The position numbers and the translations under genes were made by a program. From Dactylis glomerata (taxonomy: Eukaryota > Streptophyta > Magnoliopsida > Poales > Poaceae): a stretch of DNA of 64,000 nt. Below the pieces are notes generated by a model, which was given only the letters and a program-made list of their open reading frames with translations, had not been told where the DNA came from and searched no databases. The stretch is from the NCBI GenBank assembly GCA_007115705.1, contig QXEO01002100.1:1-64000 (forward strand), given 5' to 3'. Positions 21,390 to 33,054 of the stretch are shown here, piece after piece; within the stretch, counting starts at the first letter, position 1; each line of letters opens with the position of its first letter.

Positions 21390-23077
21390 TACGTCATCGG
21401 TATTGGCATCCCCTTGGCTTGTTCCAAGCTTGGGGGAGTGCCGCGGTATCACATCATCATCCTTTTACTCATTTACTTTTCAAGTAGAGTCATATCATGA
21501 ATAGAGAAATTATCTTATAGAATAGTTCGCAGTGTGGAAGTATCCTCCTTAGTTGGTTATCTATGTATCCCTTGGAGCGAGTTGCGGTAATGAAATATTA
21601 ATGAGAAGTTTTATCGTTTACTTTCCGCACACTTTATTTTAGTTTGCAATGTTTCTTATATGATTAGTTTTGTTGATTAGTATTGGTATCACTTTGGGAG
21701 CATAAGTAAATTTAGTTGGTTTTGGCAAACCTAGCTTGGTCAGTAGCAGCATTACCCTGAGGTTTGAGTAGAAAAGAATAAAGAAGTGTTTGCTACATCA
21801 CTTTAGTTTACCCTTCATGTTTGGCTTATAAGCATTGTTATTCTCAAAGTTAAAATCATTGTACCTTCAAGGGAGTTTGCATGATTGTTCTTATTATATG
21901 TATGTTTGTTTGTTTCATGCAATTCTTATGCTTGCTACCCAGCCTTGCTAGCCAAAAACCTGTACTGAGAGGGAATACCTCTCGTGCATCTAAATCCTAA
22001 AAGCCAAGTCACTTCCAAAGAGTCCACTATAAATTCCTATGCATGGTATTTTAAGCCATTCCAAGTAAATTTTCATGTGCTACCTTTCAAAAACCTTCAA
22101 ATACTTCTTATTTTGTGCCACTGTTTTTAGCTCATGAGGACGTAGTGGATGGGTTTGTTATCTTCCATACTAAATTAAGTACTCCTCAACTAGGCAGCTT
22201 CATCTGCTCGTCATTAATTTTGCAAGGGAGCTGGTTAGACCATTATAATCTCAAAAAGAAAAGAAAAAAGAGCACTCCTCCATGGTATGTGAAAGTTGGT
22301 CGGCACCCGATGGAATCGGTTAGCCATGGTTTGAGAAAGGAAAAAGGTGGGGAGGAGTGCCAAGCTATAAAAGAGCACCAATGTGCCAATTAATCAAACA
22401 TCTCGGAACCGCTCTCACTTGTTTAGTATGGAAGATATCAAGAACTCCATTGCTAGTCGTTGACAAAAGCAACCACCTCTCAAAACAATTTTTACCTCTG
22501 TTTTAAAATAAAAAGCTCTAGCACATGTTTAATCCCTGCTTCCCTCTGCGAAGGGCCTGTCTTTTACTTTTATGTTGAGTCAACCTATTCCCCTCTATCT
22601 CAAGCAAGCATTTGAGTTGTTATGTTTCACTCATCCATATGTTGATCCGTTTAATCATGTTTAATATCTTCCTTGTTTTGTACAATGCTTTTATCTAAAG
22701 GATTATATCTTTGAAAGTTTTCTATGAATGCAAAAAGTTTGTTTCATTGAGCATATGGTTTTTGCTATATTAGCTCTGTTTTAAAAAAGGCTCCATTCAA
22801 AAGGCTAGTATAGTTGTTCGTTGTTCTCTGACCAAGAACTAAGGTTTGCCATTACCAATTATAGTTTATTTTGTGCATCTTTATATGTGATTCCCTTTAC
22901 TTATTGCAAGCCTATATTATAAAGGGAAGTTGCTGTCTATTATAACTTGTGCCTTTGGTACACGTGATGCTTCTTGTCCGTATTTTGATTATCGACACTT
23001 CACTCCATAAACCTGTGGTCATGTTTACCGAGTTTAGTTTTCGCTTGGGGACAAGCGAGGTCTAAGCTTGGGGGGGT
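21390..23077 (+). other. Element 1 non-coding 3' region with hairpin module H1-H2-H3
   Basis: No gene. AAGCTTGGGGG lies just after the ORF at 21426-21436, and the 3' polypurine tract AAGCTTGGGGGGG at 23064-23076. Hairpin H1 is at 21967-21983 (GAGAGG, loop GAATA, CCTCTC). H2 is at 22272-22360 (GCACTCCTCC pairing with GGAGGAGTGC, enclosing CCGATGGAATCGG at 22307-22319). H3 is at 22539-22553 (CTTC/GAAG). The same order and spacing recur in Element 3 and Element 5. Confidence 0.75.
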
Positions 23078-25515
23078 TGATACGTCCATTTTGCATCACT
23101 ATTTTGTATCATAATTTACTGTTATTCATTGATATATTTCATATTTAGAGATGATACTTATGTTGTTTCCTCTTTTTTTACATGTTTGATGATCATCGAA
23201 GGATTTGCTGCCGGAGTCAGGATTCTGCTGGAAAAGGACCGTCAAGACACCATATTTTGGAAGATCAGGAAAATTCCAGAAAAATACCGGAAAATTATAT
23301 TTTACCAAAAGACTCCGGAGACCAGAAGGAGAAGGAGAGAGGAGCCAGGGGGCAGCCTCACGCACAGGGGGCGCGGCCTGGCCCCTGGCCGCGCCGGCCC
23401 TATGTGAGGGCGCCCTGGTGTCGTCGTGGTGAAACAACATATGCCATAGGATGGCTTAAATGGGGGCCGACTAGATGCTGGAGGATTCGGGATAGGGGAA
23501 CGAGCTAAAGAGCCCGACAGAAAGGAACACAGATCTACCCAGGTTCGGGGCTCTCGTAAGGAGATAACACCCCTACTCCTGCTCTACTTGCTTTATATTT
23601 GGATCGATGGAGTATACAACACTGGTGCTTCTGAGCTCTCTGCTGGAGGAGGAAGATGAACTGCTAAGTGTAGGAATACTCAAGTGACCAACAAACCTTC
23701 AACCCTTTTCTAGGACTCCCTGTGCCATCTTATATAGTGGTGGCCAGGGTTACAACGGTCATAGAGGACCAGGAGACACCAACTACACTCCAAACAGGAC
23801 TTGTTGTCGTGGGCAGATGCCCATGACTTTCTCCCTGATTGCTCTCGATGGGACTCCCCTCGCTGTACCTTGTACTTCCAGGACTGTGACCTTACCACTC
23901 TAAGGTAAGCTTGTACTTGTGCACAGTGAGGGTAGGTAACCTCCACTGTGCACCCTGCCATCACCCTGCTACCATGCTTGGATGTTTTCTTCCTTGATTG
24001 TAGCGATGTGACACCTTGGTTGACTTAAGTATCCCGGATATGACCGTTGGCCATATCCTGGACATATATGCCGGACCTACGACCTATGAAGGTCAGGTAA
24101 TCCGGCCTCCCCTGCTCCTGTACAACACACAGAATAGATAGGCCGGCATATCTAAGTATATGCCGGCACTCCCCAGTTAGTATTCCGGTTAATCCGGCAT
24201 ATCCAGACATAAGCCGGCATATCTAAGTATATGCTCCTATATTCCGGCCAGGCCCTTCCCTTGGTCAACCGGTATAAATGTCAACCATGAACCTTGTATC
24301 CTTCTAGCTTCTTGACCCTACCGGGGGTCATCCCCCCGACACCTGGCCCACTTCTGGTCTCGCCCCTTTGCGTACTTCATCGTCCCCGAAAACCTAAGTC
24401 AAGGGGGGGCTCAGAGATAGACACCGCCGCCTCAGCGGGGCGGAAAATTCCAGAGAGAGAAAAGCTCTCCGGCAGGCAGAAATCTGCTGGGGAAATTCCT
24501 TCCCAGAGAGCGGAGATCATCGCCATCGTCATCACCATCGCACCGGACTTCATCGGGATCATCATCATCATCTCCATCACCAGCACCTTCATCTCCACCA
24601 TCACCATGCCATCCCGCTGTAACATCTTGAGTTGGATCTTGTTATATTCTTAGAGGAAACTTTCCCGATGTTGATTACTCTTGTAGTTGATGCTATTGAG
24701 TGGAACCGTTGAATTAAGGTTTATGTTCAGATTGTTATTTACCATTATTTCACCTCTGATCATGATCCATATGATGTCTTGTGAGTAGTTCGTTTAGTTC
24801 TTGAGGACATGGGAGAAGTCAAGATGTTAGTAGTGAATTATTGTTGAGAAATATTTAATGGTTTGATATTGTTGTGGTGCTATTTCACTAGTGGTGTCAT
24901 GTGAACGTCGACTACATGATACTTCACCATTTATGGGCCTAGTGAGATGCATTATGTATTTGGCTACCAATCGTGGGGTTGCTGGAGTGACAAAAACCTA
25001 AACCTCTGTTGGGAAACAATTGCACCAGGGAGCGTAGGATCTTAGAGTTTAAGGCCGTGGTTAGATTTATCTTAATTACTTTCTTGTATTTGCAGATGCT
25101 TGCAGGGGGGTATAATCACAAGTGTGTATTTATCCTAGTAAGGGTAGTGCGCTAGCACATGTTCACCTCCATAACACTTATCAAACCAATAAAGACTACT
25201 TAGCAGTATGAAGCGAAAGCTCTTGACAGAAACTCCCGTGTGTCCTCGAGAACGTTTGTTTATTATAAGTTACACAACCGGCTTGTCCTTTGCTGAAGAA
25301 AGGATTGGGCCACTTGCTGCAATTATTACCACTGTCTTTTATTTTCTCGTACTTTATTTATTTGCATTACCAAAAACCCCTGAAAACCCATTTGCTAGTA
25401 TTTATAGTGAAACCTTGATCAAAACCACTAGTCAACACCTTCTGCTCCTCGTTGGGTTCGACACTCTTATTTATCAAAAGTACTACGATACACCCCATAT
25501 ACTTGTGGGTCATCA
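23078..25515 (+). repeat. Element 1 3' LTR, interrupted by a Tat-type solo LTR
   Basis: It starts TGATACGTCC right after the polypurine tract and ends GGGTCATCA before TSD GGGAC. Without the insertion at 23419-24341 and one TSD copy it is about 1,510 bp, matching the 5' LTR. Its right portion (from the CCTGG TSD to the end) is repeated almost exactly at 41661-42834. Confidence 0.92.
23419..24341 (-). repeat. Solo LTR of the Tat-type element
   Basis: It is 923 bp, identical in extent to the LTRs at 26712 and 40738, starting TGTCGTCGTGG and ending CCCCCCGACA. TSD CCTGG is at 23414-23418 and 24342-24346. Strand is given as the coding sense of the full element. An inverted repeat (GCCGGCATAT, 6-nt spacer, ATATGCCGGC) lies at 24142-24167. 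Confidence 0.93.
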
Positions 25516-26101
25516 GGGACATAAAAGTGCCTCCAGCAGCTGAATCAAGTAGGTTCCTCGAAGAAAAATTCAGTCCTGCATAAAAAGTTTGAACAATCAT
25601 CTAAGTAGTCAGTCCATGAGTGGGGCAATTCTTTATCATAGATTTCATTCTTTCCCAAGCTTGAGCAACATGTTCATTATCAAACTGACTAAACTTCATA
25701 ATAGTACTACGCAAAGCTATAATCTTAGCAGGAGGATAATATCTACCAATGAAAGCATCCTTACACTGAGCCCATGAATCAATACTATTCTTAGTCAAAG
25801 ACAACAACCAATCTTTAGCTTTTCCTCTCAAAGAAAAAGGAAACAACTAGAGCTTAATAATATCACTTTCTGCATCCTTATATTTCTGCATCTCACATAG
25901 CTCAACAAAATTGTTGAGGTGAGCTGAAGCATCTTCAGTACTAGCACCATAAAATTGCTCTTTCATAACAAGGTTCAATAAGGCAGGCTTAATCTCATAA
26001 AAGTTTGCAGCAGGAGCAGGTGGCGCAATAGGAGTGCAGATAAAATCACTATTGTTCGTGCTAGTAAAGTCACACAACTTGGTGTTTTCAGGATTAGCCA
26101 T
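25516..26101 (-). pseudogene. gag: Element A gag, N-terminal part (duplicate copy)
   Basis: The minus-strand frame starts MANPENTK at 26101, matching Element 2 gag residues 1 to about 200. An in-frame TAG at 25847-25849 falls just before the segment equivalent to LFPFSLRGKAKDWL. The copy at 42835-43420 has the same stop. The rest of the gene lies at 4173-5654, separated by Element 1. Confidence 0.87.
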
Positions 26102-26702
26102 TTCAGCAAAACTAGAAGTAGACAAGTAAAAACAACTACCAAGGATTCTAATTTTTTTGGGTTTTCGATATAAAACGATGCAAGTAAAAATAAAGTAAAG
26201 AAAAACTTAAAACAAAGTAAAGGATGTGTGTGCGAAAAACTCCCCTCGCAGAAGTCTTCCACTTCTTCCCCGGCAACGGCGCCAGAAAACTTGATGGGGC
26301 CGAGTCGATGGTGTATGAAATTAAATGACCGGCCAGTTGGAAAACCCCAAGAGAAGGTTTTGATGAATATAGCAGCAAGTTTTCCCTCAGTTAGAAACCA
26401 AGGTATGTCGATCAGGAGAAGAGCAGACAATACGACTGAAGGTGATGCGGACTGGCTTAGCGACAGCTTCGGACAATTTATATATGGCGCCTCGTCCAAG
26501 CTTTGCTTTGCGAGCAGTAACGTGGAACCTGCACACAACACAACCAAATACTTTGTTCCCAACTTGCGATGAGGTTGTCAATCTCACCGGTTTGCTTGAA
26601 ACAAAGGGTATGAGCGTATCGAGTGGAAAGTGATAATAGTATGTGAGTAAAGTAAACAGTGCGAGTAAAGTAAACAGGTGATAGCAATATGATGGAAATA
26701 GG
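25516..26702 (-). mobile_element. Element A segment (duplicate copy): gag start, leader and partial 5' LTR
   Basis: It begins with the Element 1 TSD GGGAC. The minus strand carries the gag N-terminal part (ATG complement at 26099-26101), a primer site complement at 26267-26284 and the LTR from 26292, cut at 26702 by the duplication join. It duplicates 42835-44021. Confidence 0.88.
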
Positions 26703-26711
26703 GCGCCCTGG

Positions 26712-27634
26712 TGTCGTCGTGGTGAAACAACATATGCCATAGGATGGCTTAAATGGGGGCCGACTAGATGCTGGAGGATTCGGGATAGGGGAACGAGCTA
26801 AAGAGCCCGACAGAAAGGAACACAGATCTACCCTGGTTCGGGGCTCTCGTAAGGAGATAACACCCCTACTCCTGCTCTACTTGCTTTATATTTGGATCGA
26901 TGGAGTATACAACACTGGTGCTTCTGAGCTCTCTGCTGGAGGAGGAAGATGAACTGCTAAGTGTAGGAATACTCAAGTGACCAACAAACCTTCAACCCTT
27001 TTCTAGGACTCCCTGTGCCATCTTATATAGTGGTGGCCAGGGTTACAACGGTCATAGAGGACCAGGAGACACCAACTACACTCCAAACAGGACTTGTTGT
27101 CGTGGGCAGACGCCCATGACTTTCTCCCTGATTGCTCTCGATGGGACTCCCCTCGCTGTACCTTGTACTTCCAGGACTGTGACCTTACCACTCTGAGGTA
27201 AGCTTGTACTTGTGCACAGTGAGGGTAGGTAACCTCCACTGTGCACCCTGCCATCACCCTGCTACCATGCTTGGATGTTTTCTTCCTTGATTGTAGCGAT
27301 GTGACACCTTGGTTGACTTAAGTATCCCGGATATGACCGTTGGCCATATCCTGGACATATATGCCGGACCTACGACCTATGAAGGTCAGGTAATCCGGCC
27401 TCCCCTGCTCCTGTACAACACACAGAATAGATAGGCCGGCATATCTAAGTATATGCCGGCACTCCCCAGTTAGTATTCCGGTTAATCCGGCATATCCAGA
27501 CATAAGCCGGCATATCTAAGTATATGCTCCTATATTCCGGCCAGGCCCTTCCCTTGGTCAACCGGTATAAATGTCAACCATGAACCTTGTATCCTTCTAG
27601 CTTCTTGACCCTACCGGGGGTCATCCCCCCGACA
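26712..27634 (-). repeat. Tat-type element 3' LTR
   Basis: 923 bp. It contains a perfect 10-bp inverted repeat (GCCGGCATAT/ATATGCCGGC) at 27435-27460; half of it recurs about 70 bp on. The flanking CCTGG is preceded by GGGCG, as at 23409-23413, a product of the tandem duplication. Confidence 0.94.
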
Positions 27635-28105
27635 CTAGTCCCCGAAGCTGCCGAGGTTCCCCAGTCATAACTGTGGAGCCTTGACAGGTTCAACATATCT
27701 TCTTTTCATTATACTCCGGTTCTCCGGTATATCCCGACGATCGGATTATATGCCGGGACATCCGCCCCTATCCTGGCCGCTGTTACCTCTCCAAATGTTT
27801 ATTCCGGCCAGTCCCGAGGGTATTACGGACGGAACATATACATCAGGCAGTTATTCCGACATATAGACGAGTCTTCCTCGAGAAGCCACGCCTGACAGTT
27901 TGCATCGAAACTTGGAACCGTCCTGTCACCTCGAACGGTCACACACGATGTGACGGTTCACAGTGCAGTTACTCCTCGCCATCATTGCGTCATGGCACGG
28001 TTACAGGAACCGCCGCCCCACTCCGTGCTGCCACATGGCGGCTCGCCACAGAAACGGTCGGGGGAGTGGAGCACTATCCTCCCCACGACCCTTACCTGGC
28101 AGGCA
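27635..28105. other. Tat-type element: region between 3' LTR and antisense promoter
   Basis: No gene. On the minus strand a purine-rich CTTCGGGGACTAG abuts the LTR and is the likely polypurine tract. Several CCGGNATAT/CCGACATAT-like motifs occur (for example near 27730 and 27855). Confidence 0.55.
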
Positions 28106-28114
28106 TATAAATAG
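28106..28114 (+). promoter_or_regulatory. TATA box of the antisense gene
   Basis: TATAAATAG lies in a GC-rich stretch (GGCATATAAATAGGGCGG), upstream of a pyrimidine-rich leader and the antisense gene. It fits the plant TATA consensus and points away from the LTR on the plus strand. The predicted start of transcription is about 30 nt downstream. Confidence 0.6.
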
Positions 28115-28137
28115 GGCGGCAGGGGTAAACTTCTCTT

Positions 28138-28712
28138 TTTACCCCCCCACCATCGTCTTCCTCCTCTGCTCCTCTGCCTCCTGCGCTCCACCGCCGGAAC
28201 GAAGAACAGAGAACAGCATCGCCGCCGCCGTCGACCTGCTCCCCGCCGACGCCGACGCTTCTACGACGCCCGACATCTCTGTCGACGACGCCGCCGCCGC
28301 CGCATCTCTCCTTCGCGACACTGCTGGGAGATTGGACCTCCTCCCGCACGCTCGTTGCCGCCGTTCCGCCGCCGTCGACCAAGCTCCGGTGAGTTTCTCT
28401 TTCCCTCTGTTCTTCCTCTTTCACGCTTTTCTGTGGCTTTGCACCGGTAGCCACACTTGCATAGATCTGCCGCAGTTTCTCTGCTTGTTTTCCCGTTGAT
28501 TCGACTAGCATTGCTAGCAACGCTCGCAGGTGTTCTTCCTTAGAAGTTTTACCCTTGTTTGTTTCTATTTTTAACCACCTCGGTAGATCTTGTATCTCTG
28601 CTAACATTGGTGAGGGCGGTATGCCGGAGAGACTAACCTCCCTCTTTTCTCCGGCCTTGATAGGATTAACATCACGGGACTCCGGCTCTCACGCCTTGTC
28701 TCAGCCATCAAG
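28138..28712 (+). other. Likely 5' leader with an intron for the antisense gene
   Basis: There is no ATG between the TATA box and a good donor (CCG then GTGAGT, intron from 28389). A pyrimidine-rich acceptor ending CTTGTCTCAG lies at 28704, 8 nt before ATG 28713. Splicing would remove an upstream ATG at 28621. It includes a GCC/GCCGCC-rich stretch near 28220-28310. Confidence 0.45.
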
Positions 28713-31700
28713 ATGGCATCATCAAGCATGATGGGTACCTCGGCCTCGGAGGAAGATAACTCAGCCCGGGTCCAAGGACGCTCCGGCTGGGAGGGGTCGG
28801 AGGTTACCCCGGCCGACATATCCTGGGTCACCTCCACCAGGAGAGTGCCGGAGGGAGTTGCATGCTGGCTACCGGCAGGAGAGACTGCGCCGGCACCCGA
28901 ACCCGGCGAACGCGTCGTCTTCATCGCTCACTTCGAGCGGGGTTTCGGCTTGCCGGTGTCGGACTTCTTCCGGGACATCCTCGACACCTACGATCTGCAA
29001 CCTCATCATATCCCGGCCAATGCCGTGATGATCCTCTCCGCCTTCGCTGCTTTTTGCGAAGGCTATGCCGGCATAGAGACCTTATCCCAAGGCTGGGCGA
29101 AGTACTTCCAACTGCGGAAGCAAGTCATCCAAGAGCCGCCCCGGAGCAAGGATGAGCCGCAGGAGATAGCCCAGGAGAAGAAGGACCGCCCCATGACCCT
29201 ATGCGGCGCGGCGACCATCATGTCCCGGAAGGGCTCGGACTTCCCCAAGGTGGAGCTCCTTGAGTCTTGCAAGAAGTGGCAGAAAAGCTTCTTCTACGTC
29301 AAGAACACCACTGACGAGGATCTGCTCAACCTGCCGCCATTTGTGGACGAGCCACCATTGGCCATGAAGAATTGGACTTACAACCCGAAGAACTCGGTGA
29401 TGCCGGTGAACGCGCTTCACCGGGTTAAGGGCGAGCTCCGGGATGCCGGCCTTACCCCTCAAGATCTGGTGGCATGCTATATCAGCCGGCGCGTGTCCCC
29501 TCTGCAGCGCCGGTCGCACAAGATCTGCCAGATGAGCGGGCCCATGGACCCCACCCGGCATTCCACACATGAGCTGACTCCGGCCGACATTCTGCGGCGG
29601 ATCAAGGACGTCTGCAAGTCCTCTCAGGCCACCTTTGCCTGGGGGCTGGAACCATACAGCCGGGATAGGCCTGCCCCGACGGTAAATACTCTGGCCGACA
29701 CATGCTTTTTGCCCGGCACATAGATAGTTAAGCCGACACATATCTATTTATCGACACATATCCTGTTCGGCCCGAGATATTTATATTTACCGCCATATTC
29801 CCTGGTTTGATCACTTGACTTTGCTTTTATACAGAAATTCAGCTTCCAAGCCATGGAGAACTCCCGGATCAAGATCGCGGCAGACCGCACTGTTGCGGAT
29901 GTTGAAGATCCGGATCACTGGGACAAGTTACCCCGGAACACCCGTGCCGCAGCTGCCGCGGGTAAGGTCTCTTCATCCCGGCATTATACTCAAGACCGGA
30001 GTGAGATTGATTCTGACGAGGAGATCCTGCTGTACTATGACCCGATGCCACTTGCATATGCCTTTCCAGAAATACCTATTGCTTACGAGTTTCCAATGCC
30101 GTCCTCAGCTATCCCGGACGATATGGTTGTCGATGTCGCCCCTCTGAACCAGGGACCTCCTTCCACCGGCGGACGTGCCGGCCGGAAGCGAGGGGTGAAG
30201 CCCCAGCCCGACACACCTCAGAAGCCGAAGAGGCAGAAGATCGGCGTGCCTATCCAGAAGAAACCGAGGCCCGTTGCCGCGGGGTAAGTTTCTTTTCTTT
30301 GTATCTCCTCCGACATATCTCTTGCTTTGATTATTAACTTGGTGTTATCTCCTTTTCAGAGCTCCTCTTGCGCCGGAACAAGCTTCTGGCTCGAGTGGCG
30401 GCCCCAAGATCACTAAGCCGGCAGAAACTGCCACCTCCGACATACCCTCGGCAAGTCACACGACCTCCCCGGCGCCGGCATCTTCGCCTACGCCTGAGAA
30501 CACCACCTCCCCGGCGAAGGACGTTCCTCCGCCGGAACAAGATACCTCTACCCCCGACGTTCACATGGACTCGGGGGCTCAACAGGAACCTCCGGCTCCT
30601 GATGTCCACATGGACACAGGAGCCCACCAAGAAGCCCCAGACTCCGGCGCGCCCACCAGCGATGCCGGCACAACTAAAGACGTCGACGCAAGCGACACAA
30701 GCGCCGGCATAGATCTTAAAGGAAAGGGCCCTGCTGTGCCGGAAGTCCGGACTATTCCGGAACCTGCCCCAGCTGGCCAAGCTTCACCGGCCGCGCCGGA
30801 ATAGCCTGCACCCGAGACTCCATCCTCTGAGAAGACTCCTGCGCCGACCAAGGCTACTGCCTCGGCCAAAGCCACCGCCCCGGCCAAGACCACCGCCCAG
30901 GCCAAGCCCGGCACTCTCAAGTTCCAGCCTAGCAAGTCCGGCACGCCTTCCGCCGCCACTGCTCCTCCTAAAGCAGCATCCCGGACCAGCTCTGCTCTGG
31001 CCCTGCATCTTGGCAGGGCAGCAGCCCGGCCTGGCTACCGGCGCAACTTCTTCGACACGCCAGAACTTGAGGGCATCGTCCCCCTGGTGACAAAGAGTGA
31101 CCAAAGCCTCGGCTCTCTGACGGAGCATTGCACCAAGTGGAACGATGCTGGCAGCATGGACACCGCGGACTCCAGCAGCAAGAAGATGGCCGAAGCCGCG
31201 GCTACTGGCAGCCCAGCAGATATCCTGGCCGCGAAGCCCCTACCGATCGCCTGCGAGCTGCTCAGCCTCCAGCAGAGACTTCACCGATTGGCCGATGCCA
31301 CCAACGTAAGTCCTTTCTACTTATACACATATCCCCAGTCCCCGAAAATGTCGGCTGTCCGGGATACGGACATCCGAGATTTTCTCATAGTCCTTTAGCT
31401 AGCTTCTTTTGAATTAACTGCCGACATATGAGCTCGATCCGAGCTTCAAATCCTAGTCACCGAGAGCCGGGATAGGTGCGCAGCACCTGTGCCGGGTCTT
31501 CAAAAGAATGATCACTTGATAGAATCTTCAACTTAATTATCATGCCAAATTTCTCTGCTGACATTTTAAATCCCGGCACTTTTGCAGCGCATGAACAACA
31601 CCCGGGCCGACATGTTTCATGACTTGGTATGCGAGCATCGGAAGTTATCCGACGAGCATAGCAAGCTTCAGCTGGAGCTGTCCAAGAGAGGTAAACTTCG

Positions 31701-33054
31701 CCGACATACCGCTATATGCCGGATATCTTTCCTCTTTTTTACTTTGCAATACTATTCCTGCCGACACATAACCTTGTGCCGACATTCTTCAGCTGGCACT
31801 GAAGAACAAGTCGCCGAGCTTCTCAAGAGGGTGAAGGAGCTGACAGGTATACCGAATTCTGCTAATTTTCGACTAGCATCTTGCACTTCAAATCCTTTAA
31901 TCTTTGTCAGTGCTATCTATTTTCAAATCCTTTTAACTTCAAACTGTTGCAGATGAAAAGGCTGGACTGGAGGCACGCCACCAGGACTGTATGTCGTCCG
32001 TGGATGTGGCCAAGCAACTGGATGACCGGGATACCGCTCACAAGGCTGAAATTGAGCAGCTGAAGGGCCGGATCACCGAGCTTCTGGACGAGAAGGAACT
32101 GAGGGAGGGCCAACTAAAGAAGACCCAGGACCTGCTCGTTGCTTCCGAGTCTGATGCCTCCACTGCCCATGCCGAATTGTCCAGCCTGAAGGAGCAGGCG
32201 ACCAAATGGGAGGTCACAGTTGCCCAGCTTAATGCCGACCTTGCCAGTAAGCTTCAAATCCTCTTTTCCTTATCCTGCCCGACATATCATGCTCTCTTCC
32301 GGCATATTTTCCTTTTGCTAATCCTTATTTCTATTTCCCAGACATGTTCCCCGCTTCCGTCGAAGACGTTGAGAGGGCTCTGCAGTTGGATCGAGAAAAC
32401 CGGGGTGTTCCGGTTGACTCGGCCAACTGGGACATGTCGGAGCAGCTGCTGGCTCTGCAGTCCCGGAAGAACGCCATGACGCTCTACACCGAAGAACTCT
32501 TTTATGGCGCCCAGGAGGCATTCTCTGCCCTCTGGCCGGGACAAAGGACGCCCACTGATCCTGTTGATCTCGGCAATGATCTGCAGCTTGCCAAGGTTCG
32601 CCTCCGAGAGTGGCGAGATTCCGGCGCGAGGGTAGGAGCTGACGAAGCTCTCAGCTACTTCCTCTCCTGGTATGAGAAAGCAGACCTGGAGACTTTGCGC
32701 ACCGTGCGTGAAGGATCCATCTGGACCACGGATCCGGAACATATCCGCCGGTGCCGGGAGTTGGCCCACAGCTATGTGGACTATGCCGACACCGACGCCT
32801 TCGTCCGGGACATCCGTGAGCCGGAGAAGACAGCGGAAGACGCCGCCAAGGAAGCTGCTGATGCTGAGGGCTCGGACTCCAGCCAAGATGAAGGGGAAAC
32901 CGAAGAGGCCGACACTGATGCTCCGGAACAGGCGTCTGTCCCGGGCGGAGGTGACGGCTCCATTCCGTCTGCTGGATCCGGCACTCCTAAGGCCGACATC
33001 TCCACCGCTACAGCTCCTCCAGCCGGCGGCTCTGCTTCTGCCGCTGCTCCTTAA
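28713..33054 (+). CDS. Tat antisense gene: seven-exon PF04195-type (gypsy-type transposon) protein with coiled coils
   Basis: Predicted exons are 28713-29681, 29835-30283, 30360-31305, 31588-31690, 31793-31846, 31953-32246 and 32342-33054. Every junction has GT-AG ends and preserves frame, giving 1,176 codons including the stop. One internal TAG at 30802-30804 interrupts exon 3. Exon 1 has an N-terminal globular region (FERGFGLPVSDF, LQPHHIPANAV) typical of PF04195, a family found in grass gypsy elements. Exons 2-3 are Pro/Thr/Ala-rich with basic clusters (KPKRQKIG). Exons 4-6 are heptad-rich coiled coil, and exon 7 ends in an acidic then Ala/Pro-rich tail. It runs opposite to gag-pol and meets its 3' end. 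The molecular role is unknown. The splicing pattern shows selection on the plus-strand transcript. Confidence 0.8.

Larger units (their letters stand above)
5655..25515 (+). mobile_element. Element 1: full-length Athila-like Ty3/gypsy retrotransposon with gag-pol and extra ORF, decayed
   Basis: LTRs at 5655-7160 and 23078-25515 bound the element, with TSD GGGAC at 5650-5654 and 25516-25520. The order is LTR, tRNA-Asp-type primer site, gag-protease, RT, RNase H, integrase, a downstream coiled-coil ORF, a 1.7 kb non-coding region, a polypurine tract and the LTR. It is interrupted by Element 2 in pol and by a Tat-type LTR in the 3' LTR. It has in-frame stops, a frameshift and mutated catalytic residues, so it is no longer autonomous. 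Lineage call: Athila-like, from the tRNA-Asp primer site and the extra ORF after pol. Confidence 0.92.

Noticed and set aside
24142..24240. CRISPR-like repeated GCCGGCATAT units
   Set aside because: Spacing is irregular, spacers are not unique units, and this is a plant LTR; interpreted as inverted and direct repeats within the LTR.
23407..26711. An independent second Tat insertion at the same site
   Set aside because: Identical TSD, identical flanks on both sides and a shared gag stop are better explained by tandem duplication followed by solo-LTR formation.
27963..28499. 178-residue plus-strand open frame upstream of the antisense gene
   Set aside because: It starts before the TATA box, is low-complexity and GC-driven, and is cut by the likely leader intron; treated as 5' leader.
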